Assembly: GCA_003260075.1 (NCBI GenBank)
Contig: QLIY01000053.1
Coordinates: 45,466-109,465, forward strand
Length of the DNA: 64,000 nt
DNA from: Phallusia mammillata
Lineage: Eukaryota > Chordata > Ascidiacea > Phlebobranchia > Ascidiidae
Direction: 5' to 3'
The notes under the pieces are model-generated. The model was not told where the DNA came from. It worked only from the letters and a program-made list of their open reading frames with translations, and did not search any database. Shown one piece after another: positions 12,601 to 23,615 of the stretch (within the stretch, counting starts at the first letter, position 1; the number at the start of each line of letters is the position of its first letter). Made by a program: the position numbers and the translations under genes.

Positions 12601-13560
12601 AATTTAGATGAAACCTAAAAATCAGAAATGTTTAACACAAACGTTTTGGTCAATGAGCAGTTTAACTACCTGATCAAATCTAGGACAGTACCAAGCGTTG
12701 AAAAGCTTAAATTTCTGTCCCCTTCATAACTGAGTTTGTCAGCCGCTGCGTTGGTCACTTTTTGTAAACCTGGCTTAATCGTCCAAACCATGGCAATGCC
12801 GATAAGAACGGCACATAGTGTGGTGGAGATGTAGTAGACGATGATGTGCAAACCTACCCGTCCATTCTTCTTCCTCGTCAGTTCAGCGACACCTTAAATC
12901 AATAAATTCATACAAATTAAATGCGTACACCATTCGCTTGGCTTCAAAGGGTCAGTAAAATGGTTCAGTAAAAGGGAATGTAAAAAGGTTGTAGTAAAAA
13001 ATGTGTTTGTCAGTTTTAAACCGGTACTGAATTCATACCATAGAAATTTCCATTTAAAAAGTGACTACCCATTTAGGCGATTACTTGGGTAAATCGAAAC
13101 ACACCTGTAACGATGCTGGTAGATATAAGTGGAATCACAAGCATTTTTAATATTCGAAGTAGAATTTCCCCAGGAAAGGCAATCAGCATTTTTGCATCGT
13201 CAGATGGCTGGGCATAACGCAATGTAATACCAAATGTTATTCCCAGAAATACGCCTGCAATTAAAACAGGTTTTTGTAAAGCTTCACTTTATGTAAAATG
13301 GCGACACTATTTTGTGTGCGACTTTCTGAATGTTACCTACGTCTTATAGGTACCAAAATGTAAGGCAAGTTAGCTCTACACAGGACTTTATTTCATGTTA
13401 TTTTACGCATAGTACCTGTTAATATAAACGCAGCCAATAGATTATCCTTCTTGATTTCTCTCCCACACAATCTAAGTTCTGTTTCTTTCCTCATTGTTTG
13501 GTTTTGTCTTTTCAGAGACGATTTCTTCACATGTAGGCCTACTGTGATTTTGTTACACAC
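9666..13560 (-). pseudogene. SLC1-family transporter copy 2, decayed
   Basis: Exons align one-to-one with the flanking SLC1 genes: 13560-13416, 13254-13105, 12892-12670, 12588-12546, 12485-12376, 12028-11899, 11780-11687, 11344-11205, 10404-10210, 9920-9842, 9780-9666. Splice sites and TM8 motif (DWLLERLRGPMNILGD) persist, but the frame is broken. The ancestral ATG is GTG (13558-13560). Exon 5 is 110 nt rather than 109, a +1 shift after ...KTL. Exon 8 has TAA where the paralogues have Tyr (KNPYKV-stop-AGC). Exon 9 has TAA in place of the Gln in GQVITIW. Exon 10 has lost most of HP2 and carries a C run (9879-9890). The first four are ordinary decay lesions. The exon 10 loss is probably assembly damage. 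A later ATG (13492-13494) could restart translation, but the downstream lesions remain. Confidence 0.85.
10915..11125. repeat. Allelic re-joins in SLC1 copy 2 intron 8, with exon 8 stub
   Basis: Three C runs (10915-10924, 10977-10987, 11115-11125) separate repeated stretches. Bases from about 10730 recur after 10925, and 10988-11114 recurs at 11126-11250. A stub of exon 8 (11067-11114) is cut exactly at the codon that is TAA in the full copy. Confidence 0.75.
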
Positions 13561-15074
13561 TAAGCCCACTCCTATATGGCCAATTTAATTTCCTACCACA
13601 AATTCCAACAAAACCACATCATTTTACAAACGTCGGTACATTGAATCTCAACAGCAACTTCCCAATTTGCCATTGAGACACAAACACAAAAAACTACCTA
13701 ATTTAGAAAGTTATAGTGCTACAACGAAACGAAAATAAGAAGAACATTAACTTAATGTTAAATTCTATGTCAACTTCCACAGATGCACTTCTGATGAAGA
13801 AGATTGTTAGCGGAAAACACCAATTAATAACGCGGTTTGATCCGCATAAAGTTTTAAACTTTGCATTTACGTGGCAATAACTGAAAACACTACATGGCAC
13901 AACAATAGAAATGTTCGCAGTATCAAGAAAAATTGTGATATTGTTTGACTACATGTGTCCTGGCTGACTGTATGTTAGTATATAGACTTGAATGCTCAAA
14001 TTCTAAAAACAAATCAAAGCTGTTTAATCTTTTTCCGTTAAAACATAGCAGTATGCTAAAAGTTCAATGGTTACCACACAGCGGTTTTAGATTGTAATCG
14101 AGTCTCGGTCTCTTAATTGTATTTTCCTTGTATGCAAAATAATTAGGTGACATTGAACCAAACTTGTTTGCCACATTCACCACACAAACTTGGTTCACGT
14201 GTGTTTGATACATAAGAGAGCTATTTGTTTTACTCAAGTATCACCAACAGTTACAAATGGGTTTTTTTACCATTAAATATGAGCCTGGAGTAAATAAGCC
14301 TGAAATAACATGGCGGCGAACAAGCCTGAAATAACATGATGCGTAATGCCACTTCACGGCCATTATTTAACACAAAACTAAGTTTTAGCTCATACACATT
14401 ACAAAACTTTTCATGTCACTGGTATTATTCTCACTGGATATAGCCTACATAAAACACATGTAAATTTAAATCACGTATTAGCACAGATCTATTTTTTGGC
14501 CGTTTTTTTCCGTTTATGAATTTTAGATACGTACTGGTGCTGTTTTGTCTCAACCATTTAGTGCTGGTGCTGTTTTGTCTCAACCATTTAAAGTGGTTTC
14601 TTTTAAACATATGCATGTTATTTACATGTCACACATCTGGTAGGCCTACCGTCCATAAAGATCAGCAAACTGTAGAATGACATTCCTTTCATCAAGTTTT
14701 AGCTTTATGTATGTACAGTAGAGTGACACCTTCTATGGTCTAGTTTAATCATCGCTTCGGTACCATCTACTACGCCGAAATATAACCTAGTTTTGGCTTT
14801 AGCAAAAGATTACCACTATGTTTAATATAACCACTGCTTTTTTGCCTAAATCCAACAACCAAGCTACTTATTTTATTAAAATACCCTAAGTTGCTAGTCA
14901 ACTATACTGTTACTTGTAGGCTACCTCATTGGCGCAATTGTTCCACCTTTTGGACAAATTTAGAAATAGCTCTTTCACAGTAAAGTTCATTTTTTCTTTG
15001 GGCAGTCACGCTTAAACGCACACATGTTACAGTGGAAAAATTTCCCCGCGCTTTTCGTCATCAGTGCTTGAAGC

Positions 15075-15118
<44 letters not shown>

Positions 15119-15602
15119 ATAGTTCAGCTGTTTTGGCTGATGCTGTTCTTGTTCTAAATGTTGTTGATTGACAACACAAAGGTCGGTGGTTTGATTTGTT
15201 TACATTTTTAATGGATTTCATTTGTCTGTAACTTAAAAAATAGGTTGATATTTCTGCAAACACCTTCTGTGCCTGCTTTTTCACGATGTCAAATATAATG
15301 TTACATCCGTACACGCCTAAAGAAAAGTAGTTATGGTAAAGTAAATGTGCAAAATTTTACAGTTAAACGAAAAAGGAGATGACTGTCACGATAAAATCCT
15401 GGTGTATATGGTGGATAAAGATTTTCCTGTTAATATGGTTATCAAGGATAGAAATGCTGTGATTTTAAAGTTTGTGATATTTTTGATGTACCAGTCACAA
15501 ATTAACTGCAATAAACTTTTGTTCATGGGCAATACAATACATCAAGAAAAAGATTTGTAAATTATTGAGTATATCTATTTTTATGTTCCTTTAGCAGATT
15601 TC
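13561..15602. other. Intergenic, between SLC1 copies 3 and 2
   Basis: No gene recognised. It holds a two-unit tandem repeat of about 27 bp (near 14536-14589), a tRNA-like stretch near 14066-14115 that is too weak to call, and a 41-base C run at 15076-15116. The ORF at 15345-15560 is short, lysine/isoleucine-rich and matches nothing known to me. Confidence 0.6.
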
Positions 15603-18600
15603 CTAGTTTCTATCAACATCCAAAAGCTCAGTTTCGCTCGGCAGTGTGTCTTCGCGGTTGAGATGTGCGATGACGCAAACACCAATGACGTCACCGAGGA
15701 TGTTTATAATACCTCGCAATCTTTCGCTGGTAAAAAAATGTAAAATTTGTAACTTGTTTACCTCACAAAGTTTATTTTTGAAGAGTGGTTAGTTGTAATG
15801 TTTCTAGTAAATGTTTTTTTACACATTTAAACGATAATACGTTTTTGTGTTGCAAAACTTAACGGAATTAGCATACAAACACTATTTTTGTGTGAATAAA
15901 TGCAATGTTGAGTATGGCTTATTGCATCGAGAGACTACAAAGCAACTGTGTATATAGTAACAAATTATTTTACTCACAGCATCCAATCTACAGCGTAGAA
16001 AAATCCAAGTCCTTCTGCTGGTAATCCGACAGATTGAATGACAAACAAAGCAACAACCAGGCCAGAACCAGGTATAGCTGCTGCTCCTGCCGATGCTAAG
16101 GATCCAGTAAGACTATAGGAGAATAATTGATACACAATATATTTGTCTGTTAGCCTATTAGGCCTGACCCTAAACTATACTACCAATTTGACCAAAACAT
16201 GTTAAAATGATAAAATCTATTTAAAAATTGCAAATGTGTAAAAAATATGTTTTCCTTCTGCCACGCACGTGTAATTCAGATAAACATATTGCACACATGT
16301 AGATACAAATGAGATAAAAGTTAATATCCTTTTCAAGCACACAAAAAGTACGAAGTTGTTTATTTACCAAATTGTGATGACTTGACCGGCGGTTAAGGTT
16401 ACTCCGTTCATTTGTGCGATTGTAATTGCCACGATCCCTTGCAGCAAAGCGGTGCCGTCCATATTTATGGTGGCACCAAGCGGTAACATAACTCTTGTAA
16501 ACCGTTTGTTAATACCGAGATTCTCTTCTGCACAACGTAGGGTGGTGGGTAACGTGGCAGCGCTGTAAAGAAGATAAGAACAAGGTTTAGTTCCCTAAAA
16601 GGACTATAATATGTTTTGGGTGTTACACAGAAAACTTTTCAAAAGGCATTGCCTCGTATCTATAGGATTTGTTGACAAACATATTACGTGCTTGAATAAT
16701 AAGGACAGTTACGATGTGTCTGGTTTAATAGCTTTCAAATTATTATGCCATGTTGCAGATAGAGCACCTCAAAAACTTGCTGATTTTTGATATGTAATCA
16801 ACGACCGACGTTTTACGAATAAGCAAGCGCCAGATCAACGATTTCACCATTACATTTTCTCAGGAAAGGTTTAAGAGTATCACTGGTCGTCTCGGAAAAG
16901 TTATAGGGCTGTTTAGGTTCGTGTATCATTGCTTCTCGTATTAAACGTTTGAAAGCATGTGTGGGTAAAAGCTCAACGCAGGTAACTCGTGTACGAACAG
17001 TTTTTATCAACTACCTTGATGTGGTCCCGATCATTGTTAGCACGGCCTGCAGACATCCCGCGTAAACCTTGTATGGATTTTTTCGAGTAACAACCCAATA
17101 AATTAAAGGCAATACCGACACAAGGTGTATAAATGCTCCAACAAACGTTGTGACCTGCAAAAAATCATAACATGGGACTTTAATAAAGTATTTATTTCCA
17201 TCAATTAGTCAAAATGAGGAAATCTCTTTGTGTTTACTAGTTTGTGGGTTCAAAAAAACATTCAACGGACTTACAGACAAACGTACGCATTTATGTGTTG
17301 GCCGCCCTCGAAGAATAAAAATGAAACAACGTGAAGAAGTCAACCTATATGAAACTTGTCAAAAGTGGTGAGAAATGAATTAAAAACTCTTACTATGTAA
17401 AGTCCGAGCGTGGTGAGTGTATACATCATGTTGTCGACTTGGAGCAAATTACCCGCAATAAGGCTGCAAATTCCAATCGGCGCGAACCTGTATGAAACAC
17501 CGTCACAAAGTTATCTAAATCGAAACCGCCGTTATAACAAACAGCTTTTAGCCGTGGGGAACGAACGACTTGCCTGGCCCTTAATTCGTGTCATATCTAG
17601 ATTAAGATAAAGTCAAAGCATCTTTGGAGTTTTTCATTTTTCTCGCTCAAAGTGCGAATAAATTCTATTTCTTGTGTTGTTAGTGTAAACAAAATCAAAT
17701 GCAGCTTCCTATTATAAAATTGCAACCTTTCTTGTAATTTGAACTTTTAATGGTCAAGTTATTTGTGTGTAAGCAAAGCAAGTTTGTTTAAGCTTTTTTA
17801 CCAAATCATAAAACTTACCACATTATGCTTATGATGACATCCATGAAAAGGTCAAACAACTCGTTGAAAAACTGACTAACTACTTGAGTTTTCGTGGATT
17901 TTCGTCGCCCCAATGTTATTCCCAACATCACACAAAACGTTATAAGACCTAAATAATCAAGGTTAAGCCGTTATAAATAACAGACAGGTAGGGGAAATTA
18001 GTTTAATTACGGACGTGATCGATACTTTTTGCGAAAAGTATAATAGTTCTCTGCATTAATAAATTGTAGCTTATAGAAATGTTTTGTCAACATTAGGCTC
18101 TGAATAACATCATTTCCTATGAAGGGCGACAAATGCTATGACAGTTGTAATTGCACATTACATTTTCTTTTGAATGTAAACAAAGGCATGAATATATTTA
18201 CCGAATATGGTTACATATCTGCGCATTTTAAATGCCGTTCTCATTAACATGTTTTTTTGTGTGTAAAGGGATAGTGATGTACCCATTTTAAAACTTTTTG
18301 AAAATTTTTGCATATAGGATATGTAATTGCTTTAAGCGCTCACAAAATGCACAAAAGGATATTTGTGACACAAGTTTTTCTGACAATTAAGGGGGATTTC
18401 AATTTTCGAAGTAAACTGTAATTCATGGTCTACAACTGCATGTGTACATAAAGCATGTGTGGGGTGGTAGTGCAATGTAAAATGTTATCTGCTTACCCAG
18501 TGCATTTGATCCGTCAGTACTTGTCAACGTTTTCACTAATTTTGTTGTTGCATTTTGAGATACATTTTTTTGTTCCACAGTCACAAATGTTGCAGTGGTT

Positions 18601-20880
18601 ACGTCCTGTAAAGACCTCAGCATAAAAAGTCAAAAGAAGCAATTAAAAAACAAGTATTGTAATTAACCATACCAGGCGAAACCAAGCTTCAATCAGATTT
18701 CTTGGAAACAGATTGCTAAAAAAACACAATAGAGTTAAACCGTGAAAACCACATAAAATTATACATCTAGAACATACCACAATTACACTTTATGTTAACT
18801 GTACCAACAAAAAGTAGTATGTAATATAAAATTAAATGTTTAAGAAGTTAACTCCTTGTTTAATTACCGGATCAAGTCCAACACAGTATCAAGTGCAGAA
18901 TAACCTAAATTCTTCGTTGTTGTAACGCTGTTTTTTCCAACTGCTTGTGTTGCATTTTGTAAGCCTGGCTTAATCGCCCAAGCCATGGCAATGCCGATAA
19001 GAACAGCGCATATTGTGGTCGAGATATAGTAGATGATTATGTGCAAACCCACTCTTCCATTATTGTTTCTTATTAGTTCAGCAACACCTTATAAGAAATG
19101 GAAACAAACCATGCAGTACTGATCAATTTGTTACAATGTCATATTAAAAAATGTAGCTACAAATGGTTTAATTTAAGCTCATTAGTTTATTTTCACGTAC
19201 CTGTGATAATGCTGACAGATATAAACGGTATCACAAGCATTTTTAAAATTCGAAGTAGAATTTCACCAGGAAAGGCAATTAGCATTTTTGCATTGTCAGA
19301 CGGGTTGGCATAACGTAATGTGATCCCAAACACAATTCCGAGGAATACGCCTGCAATTTGAAACAATCATTTTATTAATCCATTGTGTGAAATTACAACG
19401 GTTTGCCTTTAGTGTAAAAAATCTTTTGCGGTTTGCCTTTAGTGTAGAAAAAATAGTTCTGTACCTTTATTTATTTTCTCGTTTTTGGAGGGTTTAACCA
19501 ACTGCGCCTTTGCACTGACTTGTATACATACATGTCAATCATTTTAATTAATTCATTTAAAACAAGCTACTGCTCATTGTCTTTTTTAATAAATATTGTG
19601 GTTGCTGTTTCTGTTGCGACGTCGTTTCACAAGGCTTGGTAAATTTGGTCATGTTTTGGATTAGGTTGGAAGTGTTTAAACCAGCGGTTCTTAAACTTTT
19701 GCGGCCTTGCCCCACTTGACACTATGTATTTAATCTCACGCCCCCCTTAATAAATATTAGCACCGATGATGTTTGTCTTGTTTTTCGGAAACAACATACA
19801 TCGTAAGTCCACTTTAAGCTACTGTCAAGTTACTTCAGAACGTTTCAGAACTTCAACACTGAAAAGTTGCGAAAAAGAAGGCTTTTTAATCGTGCGCACA
19901 GAGCCACGTTGCCAATATTCTTGTAAATTACGCATATATCGCCCAGAAATTGTTGATGCTCTAAAAGTCAAGGTAATCTCTGATGCGAAATTAAGAACAA
20001 ATAACAAATGTACCCCCCCCCCCCACAGGGGTCACCAAACTACGGCCCGCGAGGTCATTTCATCCGGCTCGGGACCCAATGTTTGGTTTGCCAAATCGTA
20101 TTGATAACTTTGTTACATTGAAAACTTAATCTACTCCTTACGAAAGTTTACTGTCACGACATGTAGAATTAATATTACCGGACCTACTTTCATGGGATTG
20201 CAACGCCCAGGATTGATCCAAAGCCAGTTTTGTCATATCAGAGACAAGACACAAAGTGTTAATTGTGCACAAACAATTGGCTTATTTTGTTATTTGTGAC
20301 GTAATATACAAGCATTGCTTGCAAGATTAGACTAACTATAGAATATAACAGATTTTAAATGGATTTTTAGAACGACCATATCTTGGCGTCCATATAAAAA
20401 TCGCCTCGTGGGCTGGACATCCATTTCACAGTAATAAAGAGTTTACTTTAATTTCCAAACAATATGTTCGAAATCAGCGCCGACATTATTCCTATGCATT
20501 CATTTATAATTGTTTGCAAGTGAAAACTTTGCAGCAGGTTGTGCTGCGCCCCCCTTCCGAACCCCTTACGCCCCCCAGTTTAAGAACCCCTGGTTTACAC
20601 GAAAAACGCTATGAAAGACTCCGCCATGCCGATTTGAGACTTTGGAGTCGTGTAACCTTTATACAACATTAGAAAGTTTGCCGAGTTATATTTCCATATT
20701 CATATTCTAAAAAAACTGTTAAAGCCTACCTGTTAAAGTAAGGATAGTTAACAGATCATTCTTTTTGACTCTTTTTCCGCACAGTTTTAGTTTTGTTTTA
20801 TGCTTCGTTGTCTGATTTTGTCTTTCAATGGAGTTCATTTTCTCCTTTGCGCCACAGTTAATAATGATTTTATCACACAT
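15603..20880 (-). CDS. SLC1-family (EAAT-type) acidic amino acid transporter, copy 3
   Basis: Exons in transcript order: 20880-20730, 19350-19201, 19087-18868, 18715-18673, 18605-18497, 17948-17819, 17487-17394, 17154-17015, 16562-16368, 16112-15978, 15726-15603. The sum is 1491 nt, a closed frame of 496 residues ending in TAG. Motifs are [28 protein letters not shown] (HP1), [13 protein letters not shown] (TM7), [11 protein letters not shown] (HP2) and [17 protein letters not shown] (TM8). Intron positions are the same as in copies 1 and 2, so the array arose by tandem duplication. The TM8 Asp is Glu (residue 457) and the Thr after the substrate-binding Arg460 is Gly461, unlike canonical EAATs. 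An extracellular loop segment encoded by exons 4-5 has several NxS/T sites. It is the most intact SLC1 member of the window and has no homopolymer damage in its exons. Confidence 0.94.
19682..20592. mobile_element. hAT-type MITE in SLC1 copy 3 intron 1
   Basis: Left end CAGCGGTTCTTAAACTTTTG is mirrored by the right end CAGTTTAAGAACCCCTG. Flanks GTTTAAAC and GTTTACAC form an 8-bp target duplication with one mismatch, as expected for hAT. A second element head (CAGGGGTCACCAAACTACGG, from 20026, after a C run at 20013-20024) lies inside and is related, in reverse orientation, to the element at 54940-55529. No transposase ORF. Confidence 0.75.
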
Positions 20881-23615
20881 TGAACCTACTCCTGTGCAAT
20901 GATTGCTATAACCTTCACCACAAACCGTACAACTGCAACGAAAACCTGACTTTTTTCCTTTGTTATTTTAATCCTGGCAGCTTAAAAGCCATTTTACCAG
21001 AATAAGACTAACTCAGTTTTGTTTTGTAAATTTGCATTCTGTATTATGATGATTTTTTTGTGGTTTTTCTTGGTTCGCAGATCGTGACATCCTTACGGGT
21101 TTTAGGGACCCTGTCACAACCAAAACCTATTTATTGTTAGCACAAAATATAACAACTTCGTATGCCCAACTGTTAACGTCAGAAAAGCGCTTGCAAACTC
21201 ACTTATTTCATGGTTTCAATAAACACCTTCCTTCAGTTGTTTGTCGAGCATAACAATTCTCCACAAAACCCTCAACATAACAAGCTTTAATGTTTCAGCG
21301 CACAACGAAATCTTCCCACTACAAAACCTAAAAGACATTTTCGTTCAATTTATGCCACCAAACCGTTTATTAGGAATATTGGCAAGAAGAAAAGGACTTC
21401 CTTAGGCTAACTGGCAGCACTTACCACATAACAACAGGTAATTAAGCCAGCAGGTAGGCTAATTTCTATTGAACCGTAAAGTCGCTTTAATACAGTTACA
21501 GTCTTTTTGGTCACTCGTGAGTACAAGGTTACTGCGGTCTTGCGAGTCAGGAAATTGCCGCTACTTATCGGAATATCGGCATAACTGTACCCAAAACAAA
21601 CGCGATTATTCACGGTTGTGGCTTTTAAACGCACTGGAAAACACACACTATAGTAACGTTTATAGTTTGTCTGTCGTTTTTCCTTCGTCAATTACTTTCT
21701 TATGCATACACTAGGGTTGCCAGACCTCCGTGATTTTTTCGTGTTTAGCCTAGTAAGTAGTAAGTAACCCACAGTAGTTCTTACAATTCTTTTCCAGGGC
21801 GATTAAAAAGTTCAAGTTCTAACTGTTGTCTCAACTTGCCTGTACTGTTTTTAATGGATGATGCTACCTACATTTATGCAAATCAACTTATCAGCATTAA
21901 TAAAAGGCTATAGTTGGTAAAATAAAGGCTCTATTAGCGTCTAGATCATTGGTTCCCAAACTGTGGGCCATGGCCCAGTCCTCTACTGTTTTGTTCTACT
22001 GTAGATATTATGCGCTTTGTTTTGAAAAACGTAGTATTTGCAAAGAATTCCGAATCTTGTAGCCAAATTTCAGTGAAACTGTTTGGGTTGGTAACTTGTA
22101 AAAACATGCTAAATAAAGCCGGATGCACGCTACAAAACAAAAGCAGCTACAACAGAGGAAATCCTGGAAAGTCTGTGGCGCTGCCGTGCTGTTGTCCAGA
22201 TATGTGCAAATACATATTTGGTCGCACGTCGAAAAGGTCTACCGTCTTTTCGTGTAGATCCAAACAATCTTTCATAAATAAATGAAATAAAAAAATAATT
22301 TGGAAAAGAACTGAAAAAAACTTTGAAAATAGAACACAAAATGCTTGAAGTGACTCGACATCCCCTCAACTTGTGGATGGGTGTATCAAAGACTGCCCCT
22401 TTCTGGGTCCAGTGTCGTACAACAGTGCGCGGGAACTATAGCATTTCGTTCGTCAGACCAGGGCCAACATCCGCCTACGCCTTAAAGGCCTACATGAAAC
22501 TAACAAACTTTCTCGTGCTTTTCCTGTTAAACAGAATTTGGCGCCTGATGAAGCCAGGATTTTCAGCTAAATTCATGTAAAAATGTGTAGTCTGTACTGA
22601 GGAAAAAAATTAAAAAATTCTACTTTAATAACATAGTTTTTTTACTTTATTATTATTATGAACTGATCTTCTGTAAAGCCTTCAACGTAAAAGTCATTTT
22701 GTCAGCGCCCTGCAGACGAAATATTCTCTCCTTATCATACAAGCCATGTGGAATAAATTGCTCAAAATAAACTGTAACAATCTTGTCTGCCATTTTCAAA
22801 AGCATCAAAATGGTTTGGAAATTGCATATGTTTAACGAATTGTAAAATCAATCTATGGCAAGAAATCAACCGGGATTCTGCAATGGGTGCATTTCTCCTT
22901 TTCTTTATTTACTGTCTGGATATAAAAAGACTTTTGTAATGCAGTAAACTAAATTGAAATTTGTGTTTGTGACCCCTGCAAGCTTATGAAAAAGATGCCA
23001 TACGAATAATTTTCTGATAAAATAAACGTCAATTTCACGTTTTGTTTGACACAAACGTTTTGATGCAAAACAAACAATGCATTTCTTAATCACACAAATC
23101 TTAAAACCTTTTATTTGCACAAGCAATCATGCATGGAAGCATAGTTTTATCCAATGCGTCGAGGTCTTAAGTTTTGCAATATAAAATGAAATCAGCTGAT
23201 TGCCCTCCAGCGATCCGGATTATGGCTTTTAATGTTCTAGGACTTTGCAATGTTGAATGCAAGGTTGCAATTGTCACAAGATTATTTTTTGTTCTATGTT
23301 ATTTCAATTTTCAACGTAGATTAGTAAAATTCAAGTATTTAAGTAGCGAAAAAGTTCCTTATTGTCTGCATTTAGTTGTCCTGGCTTGACCTTTATTGAG
23401 TGTCCTTGAAATTTATTTCCCTGAACAGATTTCATGCCATAGCTCCGGACATCTAGTAACCCCATTTAAACCCATGTAAGAAACATGTGTGCATGTGTTG
23501 TGCACCTTTTAGAATAATTACACACAATTTTGTATGTTTACTTGCTCTATTTTTGTGCCTTTTACATAAGTTAAGTGACTTTCATTCAGAAGTTTAATAA
23601 ATTGCAACTCAGAAA
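20881..23615. other. Intergenic, divergent flank of SLC1 copy 3 and the BCL2L13-like gene
   Basis: The two genes are divergently arranged. A hAT-like terminus (GGTTCCCAAACTGTGGGCC, near 21950) marks an old MITE. The remaining ORFs are short and show no domain. A splice-acceptor-like tract just upstream of the BCL2L13-like start ends CATTCAG at about 23589. Confidence 0.55.

Noticed and set aside
14066-14115. tRNA-like stretch (CAATGGTTACCAC, AATCGAGTCTC)
   Set aside because: Arms do not fold into a cloverleaf; not called.
15027-15314. 95-codon ORF with polyglycine
   Set aside because: The polyglycine is the C run 15076-15116; no domain remains without it.
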